NCBI GenBank assembly: GCA_019022495.1
Contig: JAFEKR010000030.1
Coordinates: 496,001-560,000, forward strand
Length of the DNA stretch: 64,000 nucleotides
Origin: Epichloe hybrida
Taxonomy: Eukaryota > Ascomycota > Sordariomycetes > Hypocreales > Clavicipitaceae
Reading direction: 5' to 3'
Shown one piece after another: positions 1 to 9,415 of this stretch (within the stretch, counting starts at the first letter, position 1; each line of letters opens with the position of its first letter). Position numbers and translations under genes: made by a program. Below the pieces are notes generated by a model. The model was given only the letters and a program-made list of their open reading frames with translations, was not told the origin of the DNA and made no database searches.

Positions 1-1117
1 TTGTCCGTGCCATCCGATCAAAAAAAGGCTCATCCATCACTGAGTCACCTTCACCAGCCGGAAACTCGTGCTCATTGACGAGCCACACAATCCCTGCCGC
101 GTAATGATGCTGCGCACGGCCCCCAAAGGCCTGATGTCGAGATCAGGAGAGTCCAACGCAAACGGTGCCATCTTCCACGCTCTCTGCGCCTCCGCAGCCA
201 GCAGCCTTTACAACTTGGGCAACCTGAAGAATGAACAAGATCGGGTCCTGGCACTCAACCACGACCAACAGGCAATTTGCACCTTCGCAATAACCTATCC
301 GAGGCTGACAGCCATCAAGATGAGTCGCTCGCCATGGCAATCATGGCCTGCACAGCTGCAGACGCAGTTTCAGGCACCACCAGTCAATGGCGGACGCATG
401 TCACAGGTGGATTGGCCTACCTTGCGAAGCTGCATGCCCGTGGCCTAGATGCAGGCGTGGTGGCTGCATTTCAGGAACACATGGTGTCAACGGCAATTCT
501 GTGCGAGATGCCCGTACCAGAACATCTCAAGTCCTGCCTCGAGAATGAAGCCTCTGCAGACAGCCTAGAGTTCACGTTTCCATATTATGGCGTATCCAGA
601 TCATTCCTGCACGCATACGACAGAATGACCAAGTTGGGCACTGCGGCGCATGACTTGACACCAGAGCTGGAAAGGGAGCTGGAAAGGGAAGCGGGATGCT
701 TTCCAATTACAACAATATCTGGATTTCCCCACGTTGCCGCCTCAGGAGATGATGTCGCCAGACCAATGCCGGGGCTTGGTTCTTCATCACACCGCCCAGG
801 TCTTCTACTATGCCCGCCTGGTCTTTTTCAAGCGCAGCATACGGAGGGCCGGGCTAGACACAGTCCAGTCGCTCGTGGAGCTTGGAATACACGAGCTGAT
901 GGCGACGGAAAGGGTCGGCAGGGGCGAGCTAGGCAACATGATGCTGTGGTCCGTCATGGTTCTCGGAGCCGAGTGTGACACGACCAAGATGCAAACATGG
1001 TTCAAGAACCAGAGAAAGCTAGGGTTCAGAAACCTCGCGGTTCTCGAAGAAATGATTTGAGTCTCTATGGACAGCACGGCGCGGATCTTCAGGAAGTGGG
1101 CGGAACGCGAGACGTAA
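1..1117 (+). pseudogene. Broken Zn2Cys6-type transcription factor, C-terminal regulatory region (Fungal_trans_2-like)
   Basis: Three successive frames together resemble the fungal-specific transcription factor domain found C-terminal to Zn2Cys6 fingers. The first frame includes LVLIDEPHNP near 65-95. The second begins near 277, includes SQWRTHVTGGLAYL and runs to about 720. The third begins near 734, includes HHTAQVFYYARLVFF and runs to the TGA at 1058-1060. The same frame stays open past that TGA to TAA at 1115-1117 and still looks like the family C-terminus, so the TGA sits where a coding codon is expected. The frame changes near 275 (one base short) and near 720-735, with no GT-AG intron available at either place. 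A further TGA at 41-43 interrupts the first frame. The DNA-binding finger would lie left of the window. In family members this region controls activity of a nuclear regulator. Sequencing error could explain one frameshift but hardly four lesions. Confidence 0.72.
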
Positions 1118-1223
1118 TCACACTGCCACAGTTTGGCGTGTTCAGACTCTGACATTGCTCAGCCACGCCCGCAGCACTGCATTGTACAAAGTACAGAGGG
1201 AGAGAAAGGAAGCGCCCCCTTGA

Positions 1224-2025
1224 CTAAAATGAGATCATCCGTCGCCCATCCAAAATCTGACGAGCGTGCAGCTGCACATTCTCGAACCTCATAAAACCAC
1301 ACCGCTCACTCTCCAAGTGGTTAAACAGGGCGGCCAGCGAAACAAAGTGCCTCTCACACCCACCCCGCACGTTGGGACATTTATACGTTTTCTGCATGTG
1401 TCGAGGCGAGTTGACGTGCTGAGTCAAGCCTTTCTGGGTGGTGAATTCCTGATGGCAAAGATAACACTCCCAGTTGAAGCCATTGTGTGACATCGTCGAC
1501 ACTTCATACCGGGCACTCTCCGCGTCGTGCCACTCAATCTGCCTGTTTGTGATGAGACCCTGCGTATCTCGCTCGCGGACGAGGCGAAGAATAGTATCCC
1601 GATTCAAGGACGGGGCCTGGGGACAAGACCCGGTTTCGAGATGATGGCCCACACCGCTGCCCGTGGTGTGGCCCTTTTTGCAAAAGGGGCAATTGATGCT
1701 ATTCCCGCGGTGAACATGCGATCTCAAGTGCTGTCACACAAGTGTTAGTGTTTTAGAATGCCTGATTTGCGCAGAACGGGCCGTCTTTTCGTGTCCTCAC
1801 ATTGCGGAGACCGTTGTTGTTCTGAAAGTGACGGTCACATGATGGGCAGTAGGTCTCATAATGGTTGTTGTCCCTCATGTGCTCGTTGGCGTCGTCCCTG
1901 GTCCTGAAACGCAGAGCGCACGTCTCGCAGGGAACTGTCTGGGCTCGGTGGTCTCGGTCGGTCATGTGCTGCGAGCAGGCACGAAAGGTGTTGAACATGC
2001 GCGGGCACGTGTCGCATTCGTACAT
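1224..2025 (-). CDS. C2H2 zinc-finger protein, two exons
   Basis: Coding is complement(join(1224..1730,1801..2025)), giving 243 residues. The 70-bp intron (1731-1800) has a GTGAGG donor, a CTAAC branch site and a CAG acceptor. It joins the third finger exactly, so that NNGLRN runs on to HLRSHVHRGN. The start is the ATG at 2025, because the upstream extension has no ATG and runs into low-complexity sequence. There are about six fingers of C-x2-C...H-x3-5-H form. The first three are near residues 4-26, 34-57 and 60-85. A fourth with a terminal Cys is near 90-112, a classic one at WECYLCHQEF, and a last one has a longer C-x5-C spacing and ends in Cys. Such proteins are usually nuclear and bind DNA or RNA. 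Target and role cannot be read from the sequence. It is convergent with the transcription-factor pseudogene, only about 110 bp away. Confidence 0.82.
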
Positions 2026-2099
2026 GGTTGCTATTCTGGGATTTTTTTTTAGAGGGGGGGATTGGCCGTGTCGTAAAGGAGAGGGTATCACGTAGTCTG

Positions 2100-2172
2100 C
2101 AAGTGGGTGGTGAAGAAATGGTGAAGAAGTGGGGAAGAAGTGGGTGGGCAGAAGTGGGTGTTGAAGAAGTGT
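2100..2172. repeat. Degenerate GAAGAAGTGGGTG tandem repeat upstream of the zinc-finger gene
   Basis: This is a purine-rich stretch of imperfect units built on GAAGAAGTGGGTG. It lies 75-150 bp upstream of the zinc-finger ATG, so within its likely promoter or 5' leader. Seen directly; no function assigned. Confidence 0.6.
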
Positions 2173-4096
2173 GAGGGCATTGGAAGTCGGTGGATTGTTT
2201 TATTCACAGTACGCATTATTGGAGTCTCGATTCAACGATTGCCAGCGAGGGATATTTGAATATTTGAACATATCGTCTTGATGGCGCAAAAGGGGTTGGA
2301 AGTGAATGCGATGGTGCTGTTGCAACGTCCAAACGTACATGCAATGCAGCATAGGTGGGTGCATGGGCAGGTGTTGCACCCACAAGGGCATAATTGATCC
2401 CTGCCGCACGATAGTCTCGCTACTCAACTAGCTGAGACAAGAGTCCACCCCTCGCTAGTCATTTTCCATGATCTCTGTAACTGCAAAGTACGTTTCAGCA
2501 CTGTATTAGTACCCCACCTTTGGTAGAGGTACTTAGGTATTTAAGCCGTAGTCCGCACCCTCTTACAGGGTCGGACAACTCAATAGAGGTGGTCACATTG
2601 AACCCTAGCTTCGCGGTCCAACAGTAGGCTAGTGGTGTGGAACGCGAGGGAGCGATGCCTAAGATGTGAGGCTGTACTATCCGACAAGCTCAAAGTACAT
2701 GGTTCATCATGACCACGTCCTCGGATGCGCACCGCAAACGACAAGGCCCGGCAATTCGAAATCTCGTTTGACTGCTCCAGCATCACAATGCCGAAACCAC
2801 CCGTGAAACCACCCGAGCGATGGTGCGACGGCTGTCGTACCTATGCCAGCTCACGTGTTCCGGGAACTGACTTCCTCGTATTATGCGCGGATCGACAAAC
2901 GATAAGATGTATTGCCTCCGGGACGCCGTCGCGCACCCACGTCCAAGAACATGTCAGAAACCTCGGCACGTCCGACCCGGCGGGACAAACGGGTTATCGT
3001 GACAGAAGACATTGACTATTCCGAGAGCCGGGGTTACGGCGACTTTCTTTCGAGTGCGAAGCACCTCGTCGTAGGGCAAGTACGCGAGATGTAAGTGCTG
3101 CCAACTAGTGTGGCTAATTTTAAAACCATGGCAGCGATGGTTTTGTCCACCATTTCCTGCCTCGTTTGTTTGCAAAAAAAAAAAAACAGACACAGAAACA
3201 CGAAAAGTCCGCCGTGGTCATCCGCCCCGCAAGAATTTGTAGCCCCCTCTGACGCAGATGGCAAGTCAGTCGGAATGTGAGACAGCTTTCCTCGCACATT
3301 CCACGGAGACGTGTATCCCCTCGAGGCCCAGGTCCAAGGAATTTGAGAAGACACACATCAAGTTGACCACATCTAGCTCTAGCTCTATTCCAATTAAAGG
3401 CCTGGGTCCGGATTCAGCTGTGCGCAACTGAAAGGCTTCTCGGACGGGTTCCCCAAAGTTTTCCTGTTCGGGACTCGGAAAGGCCGAATCCAATGACACG
3501 AGTTGAAGGGTGAAGAAGTAGAAACTGAGATTCTCTTTGGCCCACATTGATGGTCCCGGCCTTCGTAACTTGTTCGCTGGCGGACATCAAGGCCTTTATT
3601 CGCTTGGGCTGACGGGATTCCGATCCCACGGGCCACGAGTTATCATCCCGGACCTTGGATGCAGCGCTGAAACCGACGTCAATAGGCAGGTGGTGATTCT
3701 GACGCTCGGGTTAAGCGCAAGTACTTCTGGGAATAGCTCTGGAGACGCAAGCTTCCCTCCCTCGCGTTCATTGTCTGCTAATCCTTGGCCATCTCAGTTT
3801 ATATGGTAGGAGACGGCGTGTCACCAGAAGTCCCAGCCTACTCCGATCCGATCTCGTTCCTCAGGGATCACGGCTTGGCAGATGCTGCCCTTACCCCAAG
3901 ACACGACGGGCGAGCCAATGTCCGACGAGAAGCAATCCGCAATCCTACCACGACGGCTGGAAGCCCCAACACGGCTGGAATGCACTCGAGGCATGCCGAC
4001 GCCACAGAGATGAACCCCAGGGATCAAAATCCGAGACAGGAAACCCGAGCACTTGGGTCGCCATGTGCTTTCCATTGTCGAGCCACCTGGGTGCAA
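2173..4096. other. Long intergenic region with no supported gene
   Basis: About 1.9 kb between the zinc-finger gene and the secreted-peptide gene. Short frames exist on both strands, but none shows a recognisable motif, convincing splice structure or signal peptide. The best small candidate is an ATG frame at 2951-3094 (47 residues) ending at GAGATGTAAGT, which could be a splice donor. Continuing it runs into a poly-A tract, so I do not call it a gene. A stretch at 2480-2560 is AT-richer than its surroundings. Confidence 0.5.
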
Positions 4097-4110
4097 CATA
4101 AATATATATC
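4097..4110 (+). promoter_or_regulatory. TATA-like element of the secreted-peptide gene
   Basis: The stretch CATAAATATATATC lies about 115 bp upstream of the ATG at 4225, in otherwise mixed-composition DNA. Position and sequence suit a fungal core promoter. Inference only. Confidence 0.4.
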
Positions 4111-4224
4111 GTCCAGTGATGCTCCCCGAATAAATGTTTAATTCAATTTCCTTCTTCCGAGGGTCCCGCGCCCACGTACTTCCCATCGCCTGCCAAAGTT
4201 GCTGCACCGCATACACCGCAAACC

Positions 4225-4527
4225 ATGCAGCTCGCGGTTTCCACCATCCTCGCTCTACTCGCGACATCTGCGATTGCGGCGCCGCTCGCCACCGACCGAG
4301 ATGCGAAGCGAGATGAAGCCTCCGTGCAAGCCGGCTTCGATGACATTGAGAAACTGGGCCACGGAATCGACGTCACTGTTGACGGATCCTTGCGCAAGGT
4401 CCCTGGCTTGGATTGCGTGGTCCCCGATCCGGAATACGATGGACTCATTGGCTCAAAGGGAAATAATAAAGGCAAGCCGGACTGCGCATCAATGATGAAG
4501 CCGCAGGGGAAGCAGAGTGGACAGTAA
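4225..4527 (+). CDS. Small secreted peptide (100 residues), hypothetical
   Basis: This is a single-exon frame with an ATG in good context (AACCATG) and no introns. Residues 1-18 form a textbook signal peptide (MQLAVSTILALLATSAIA), likely cut before APL. A Lys-Arg pair at 28-29 is a plausible Kex2 site, so the mature product may start near residue 30. The remainder is hydrophilic and charged, with a Gly/Lys/Asn-rich tail and only two cysteines (64 and 87), which could form one disulfide. I recognise no family. Size, secretion signal and propeptide-like layout fit a small secreted protein or candidate effector, but the two-cysteine content is unlike the cysteine-dense effector types. It has its own TATA-like box about 115 bp upstream. 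A GTTT/GGTT microsatellite follows the stop. Confidence 0.72.
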   Translation: MQLAVSTILALLATSAIAAPLATDRDAKRDEASVQAGFDDIEKLGHGIDVTVDGSLRKVPGLDCVVPDPEYDGLIGSKGNNKGKPDCASMMKPQGKQSGQ

Positions 4528-4571
4528 AAGGTTTCGGATAGTTGCACCGCAAGGGTGGAAGATGCCAGCAG

Positions 4572-4621
4572 CGTTTGTTTGTTTGTTTGTTTGTTGGTTG
4601 GTTGGTTGTTTGGTTGGTTGG
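4572..4621 (+). repeat. (GTTT)n/(GGTT)n microsatellite
   Basis: About 50 bp of GTTT units grading into GGTT units, 45 bp after the stop of the secreted-peptide gene and so probably in its 3' UTR. Such tracts vary in length between strains. Confidence 0.85.
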
Positions 4622-5185
4622 CTTATTAATTCGGGTTCGTGCATTACGTTTGTTGGGTCGCAGTCACTTTCATCTGGTGAAGGTTGGGAAACTTGGGAAC
4701 CGTTCATTCGGATACAAGGCTGCAGATGGAGTCACACTAGATACAATGGCACCGAGTAATACCAAAAACCGCCTTCAGTGTGTTGAAGGAACTCCAACGT
4801 ATATCGTCATTTTCACGCCGCGATTACGAGACAACTTGTTTGCTGGCCGTTTGTGTTTGGTTGGTGGAAGTTGGCAATGATTGGATGCCCTGTTCTCGAA
4901 TGCACGCATGACGGCGGCAACATGGTGTAAACGCGCATCTGATCTGCCGGCATAATCTGAGAAATTCACTCAGGGGATCAGCTGGTGCAGCTGGTGCAGC
5001 TGCTCGCCGTTTGCACAACTGGGCGAAACGGGACAAGTCTGATTCACGGCACTTTTTCTTGTTTCTCAACAACAGATAAAAGAACCGACTCAAGTCTACC
5101 AGTCCAGGTTCATCATTTTTTTTGTACCATAACCATCTGACGACCATTCATCACTTCATACCTCCCAGAAGGCAGCCAGAGAGCC
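4622..5185. other. Intergenic region upstream of the dynamin-like gene
   Basis: No coding frame with support. It contains a short GCTGGTGCA duplication near 4981-5000 and presumably the promoter and leader of the dynamin-like gene, whose ATG is at 5186. Confidence 0.5.
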
Positions 5186-7453
5186 ATGGCTTCCGTTGCT
5201 CTTCCGTCCAAAGATCACCGTGATCTGCTCGACATCATCGACAAGCTTCGGTCCAAAGGCATCAGTCGATATGTGGACCTCCCACAGATCGTCGTCTGTG
5301 GCGACCAGTCGGCTGGGAAAAGCTCCGTGTTGGAAGCAATTTCCGGGATGAGCTTTCCCACAAAAGACAACCTGTGCACCCGGTTTGCAACAGAACTGGT
5401 GCTTCGACGCCACGTCGCTCACGCTGTCAAGGTCTCCATCAATCCTGGGCCGGATCGCTCAGCGGAAGAAAGGGAGCGTCTCAGTCTTTTCAGCGCCGAG
5501 GTCAATGCTGACGCACCAGACATTGGCAGCGTCGTGGACAAGGCCCGAGAGGCAATGGGCCTTTCTGACACCAAAGTCTTCAGCTCTGACATCCTTCGTG
5601 TGGAATTGTGCGGACCCTCGCAGCCACATCTGACAATGGTCGATCTACCCGGCTTGTTCAGGGCGGGCAATCGCGACCAGTCTGTTCAGGATGCCGAGAT
5701 TGTGAGAAAACTGGTACGTGGGTACGTGGAAAGACGACGAAGCATTATTCTCGCCGTCGTATCGGCCAAGAGCGACTTTGCTTTGCAAGAGATTACCGAA
5801 GTGGCTCGTGAGGTTGATCCGAGAGGCGTCCGTACACTGGGATTGATCACAAAACCGGATGCCCTGGACGCGGGATCTGACAGCGAAGCGTCATACATCA
5901 AATTGGCCCAGAACAAGGACGTGGTATTCCGGCTTGGGTGGCACGTTCTCAAGAACAGAGACTACAAAATGAGAGAAGCCACCTCTGCCGAGAGAGACGA
6001 GGCCGAGGCCGAGTTCTTTTCCACTGGCGCGTGGACAACATTGAAACCATCTCATTTGGGTGTCAAGTCGCTGAAACCCCGGCTGAGCAACGTGTTGAAA
6101 GACCAGATCTTGCAACAGCTTCCGGACCTTCTCCACGACGTCGAGACCGAGATATCCATGTGCAAACCGCAATTGGAGCGACTGGGCACTCGGCGAATCA
6201 CCTTGATGGAACAACGCAAGTATCTGCTCCAGGTCAGTCGCGATTTCACGTTGCTCATGAAAGCGGCCGTGGATGGAGAATACAGCAACCCGTTCTTCGG
6301 TAGCGCTAGAACTGTTGAAGGGTACAGAAAGCGATTGAGAGCTCGAGTTCAGAACACATTGGCCGAGTTTGAGGAAAAGATGCGCGCCCAGGGCCATTAT
6401 CGATCCATAGTCGAAACAGAGCTGGGTAATTCGTCATCCCTCGGACCTAAACAGGTGTCTAGATCAGCCTACATCGATGATGTCAAGCACTTGATGAGCC
6501 GTAGCAGGGCCCGCGAGCTTCCGGGCACATTTAACCCTCTCATCATCAGCGAGCTGTTTGCCGAACAATGCCAGCCATGGAAGGCATTGGCTGAAGACGT
6601 CGAGAACAACATACTGCAGGTGGTGGATGATGTCGCGGATGCAATCGCTGATCATGTCGCTTTGGAAGAAACGAAAAATTCCATCTTGTGCATCATCGGG
6701 GGCGGTATGGACGGGTTGAAGAAGGAATTAAGTGGCAAATTCAAGGAGTTGCTCCTTCCACACACTGAGAGCCACCCGATTACGTACAACCACTATTTGA
6801 CAGACAGTGTGCAGAGAGCTCAGGCTAAAAGGCGAAAGGACAAGCTGGAGATAGAGCTGGAGAGGATATTCAAGGCAGAGGGTCTTCGAAAAGGGTGCCC
6901 AGTAGACATCTACTCGTTGAATCTCTTGAATAAATTGACCGAGCGAACCGAAGTCGACATGGAGCGATTTGGAAGCGAGCTTGCAATTGACTACATGCAA
7001 GCTTATTACAAGGCTAGTGCATCTCTGGCGGCGCAGGAACGAGGACAGCAGTGCTAACGTCAATTCTAGGTTGCTCTGAAGAAGTTCATTGACGACGTCA
7101 GTGTTTTGGCAGTGGAACGTTGCCTCGTCAACAGACTGCCCGATCTCTTCCAGGCCGAAAGCGTGCTTGATCTCAAAGACGAAGAGGTTACGCGGTTGGC
7201 TGGCGAAACCGAAAGCGCCAGCGCAGAGCGAGAGCGATATATCGAGAAGCTTGCCATTCTTGAAAGTGGCCAAAGGGAGCTGAGGCGCTTGGGTACTCGA
7301 CAACCTTTGGATGCTGAGCTGCAAAACGAGTCAGAGCCTGAGCCTGAGTCAGAGCCAGAACCTGTTAAGTCGTTTGATGATGATTGGGGTTCATTCATAA
7401 AGAGCAAGAAGAAGAAGAAGCAATTGGGGACAGAGATTCTGTTCAATGAATAG
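5186..7453 (+). CDS. Dynamin-family GTPase (Mx/dynamin-like), two exons with a GC-AG intron
   Basis: Coding is join(5186..7012,7070..7453), giving 736 residues. The GTPase motifs are in order and complete. G1 is GDQSAGKSS at residues 39-47, G2 is the Thr at 65 in NLCTRF, G3 is DLPG at 153-156, and G4 is TKPD at 222-225. A long helical middle/stalk region follows, then a GTPase effector-like region that spans the splice. The tail is acidic (repeated Glu-Pro/Ser) and ends with Lys-rich KSKKKKK. The first exon runs on to an in-frame TAA near 7055. However, joining Lys609 to the codon at 7070 restores the stalk/effector sequence (YYK then VALKKFIDDV). The 57-bp intron has an excellent GCTAACG branch site and a CTAG acceptor, but its donor must be GC (AAG|GCTAGT). 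Family members polymerise and remodel membranes in the cytoplasm. The specific cargo is unknown. It is convergent with the GST gene. Confidence 0.9.
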
Positions 7454-7604
7454 TTTCCATCTGTTGACAAGGTTGTATTAAAAGTGGCATTCGCGACGGA
7501 TAAACAGGAAAGAATGGTGTGTATTTCGATTAGATGATATAACAAGATGTTCGTCTTTGTTGTATGTTGGCATCGGTCTCGCTTGTGGCTTGCTGGGGGA
7601 AACC

Positions 7605-8534
7605 TCAATAACTGTCCCTCTTCAGCCAAGGCGCACATGCATCCAGGAGCGACTCATGGACAGCCCTATCGCCAGTCCTCCTCAGAACCTCTTTAAAAAC
7701 CTCCGTGTCTACCCTCTTAAAGAAGACCAAGGCACCCACCCACACAAAATCAGCATACGACGGCTCAGTGCCCATGAAGAATGGCCCGTCACTCTCCCTG
7801 AGCAAGTCCGTCATTTGCTTCAAGTGCGGTTCGGCCGCCTTGTATGCTGCTTCTCCACCGTATTTCTGCTCAAAGTCCTGAACAGACATGCCAAGCCGTT
7901 CCTTGCGGGTGTCGTACCAGTATTGAACGGATGCTTCGTTGAGAAGATTGACGGGGATGCGACTGTAACAGATCGATCGGACGTGCTGGAAAATTTTGGA
8001 CAGAATATCTCCTACCTTGGTGAGGTATGGTGAGTCGAGATGCACAGAGGGTTCTGGGTGACTTTTCTCAATGGCGTCGGCAATTTGGCGCGAATCCATG
8101 ATCCAGGTGCCGTCGGCGAGCTTCACGGTTGGGATGGTGTACGGCGTGCCATTTTCATTAGGTGGAAGGCTGCATTGATTACTAAGAGCCCTCCTTGCAT
8201 GCGAAGTCTCGTGGGTTCAAGCGATGTGCCACTCACTGAGGCTGGACCTTGGTTTTGATGTCGGGATACTCGGTCTGGCACCAATTAGATGGTCAAATGG
8301 CCGAGAGAAGGCCGGAATTCAGATCTCACCCATTCAGTCTTATAATCCAGGCCTTTGTAGTTGAGTAGAAGTCGAGCTTCAATTTAGTCAGCAGGGCGGC
8401 TTTACCATGTCGCAACGCACCGATCAAGGATCAAGGATTGAAATGATCTCACTCTTCCACGGATTGAGGGACCACGTAGAGCATGGCTCCTTGCTGGGAA
8501 GGTCCAACAATGTGATTTGGGCGGTATCTGACAT
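7605..8534 (-). CDS. Glutathione S-transferase-like protein, four exons
   Basis: Coding is complement(join(7605..8169,8237..8274,8330..8376,8453..8534)), giving 243 residues. The introns are 67, 55 and 76 bp, all GT-AG, and phases match at every joint. The product begins MSDTAQITLLDLPSKEP and continues with WSLNPWKTRLLLNYKGLDY. This is the thioredoxin-like N-terminal half of fungal GSTs, where substrate thiol is bound. The stretch YTIPTVKLADGTWIMDSR supplies the cis-Pro turn and the Asp-Ser glutathione-binding pair near residues 75-90. The C-terminal helical domain follows, with YADFVWVGALVFF near its end. Length suits the family. It probably conjugates glutathione to toxic or secondary-metabolite electrophiles in the cytosol. 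The substrate cannot be read from the sequence. Without splicing only the last exon is visible. It is divergent from the GMC oxidoreductase gene across 880 bp. Confidence 0.86.
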
Positions 8535-9415
8535 AGCGCCACTACTGAGAGAAAGAATGGGCTCAGCCTGATAACGATTGACTGATGATGTCAAGTCAAG
8601 TCAACAGGCCCAGGACTCCGGAGTTCGTTGAGCTTTTTGCCATGCTTGCCAAATGATCCGAATGCAAGCGGGGTCGCACGGTCGCACGGTCGCACTTGCC
8701 ACCCACGAAAAAGAACACGACCCCGCGTTACTTGGTATTAATAATACACTTTGTAAATCGACCGATGGCTCACTTTCTGGCCTCAGGCTTCACGATGGCA
8801 CGGAATTTGGTGTATTTATTGCTGTGCGGGGTGGGGCAATGTCCTTGCTAACGTCTTGCTTTGTCATTGAAAAAAAAAAAGAACAACGAGGAGAAATCGT
8901 GTGCTTGAGCACATATCGATCAATTGCCTCCGCTGATACAATCAAGGCGGGACAGCCAATTGCCGTGCCGATCGGCATCCGCAACATGGACGTTGGGAAT
9001 TGCGATCGCATTGCAGATTTGATCGATGGCACGTTGCCACGCAGGCTGCAAGACATGCAGGAATGTCCGCCGCCGCAGCCTTGGAAATGATGATGCTGGC
9101 ACAGAGGTCCGAGACATGACAAGGGGTGGAGAAACCGATGGCTTGGTTCAAAGCGCCATTGGCCGATTCCTACTTGGTGACAATGTCTTCCAGGAGCGCA
9201 GGTGAGAGATGTCTTGTCATGTCTTGCAAGTTGTAAGCTGGAGAATGTGTCGGTTGCTGCCAATGGAGACGGCTGGAGGGTCGGAGCCTCTTGGTGGCAA
9301 CATTGCTGCTTCATCGCTGGACTGATAAACCATTGTGCCTCGAAAACCCGACTAGCTGTCGACGGTGGATGTTTTCCTTCTTCTTTTCCCCAATTCGACT
9401 TTGGCGGCCGACAAA
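8535..9415. other. Divergent intergenic region between the GST-like and GMC genes
   Basis: About 880 bp between two divergently transcribed genes, so it probably holds both promoters. A GGTCGCAC unit is repeated three times in tandem near 8673-8697. A poly-A tract lies near 8870. A 145-codon frame at 8653-9090 crosses the poly-A tract and shows no motif, so it is not called. Confidence 0.5.

Noticed and set aside
2951..3094. A 47-codon frame MSETSARPTRRDKRVIV...
   Set aside because: It is short, unsupported by a second exon or motif, and the possible splice continuation enters a poly-A tract. Mentioned only as a weak candidate.
3785..4141. A 118-codon frame upstream of the secreted-peptide gene
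   Set aside because: Composition looks random, there is no motif, and it overlaps the likely core promoter.
8190..8235. A GGGTTCAAGC string resembling a tRNA B box
   Set aside because: No A box or cloverleaf stem at the right distance, and it lies in an intron of the GST-like gene.
8653..9090. A 145-codon plus frame between the GST and GMC genes
   Set aside because: It crosses a poly-A tract and simple repeats in a divergent promoter region, with no motif.
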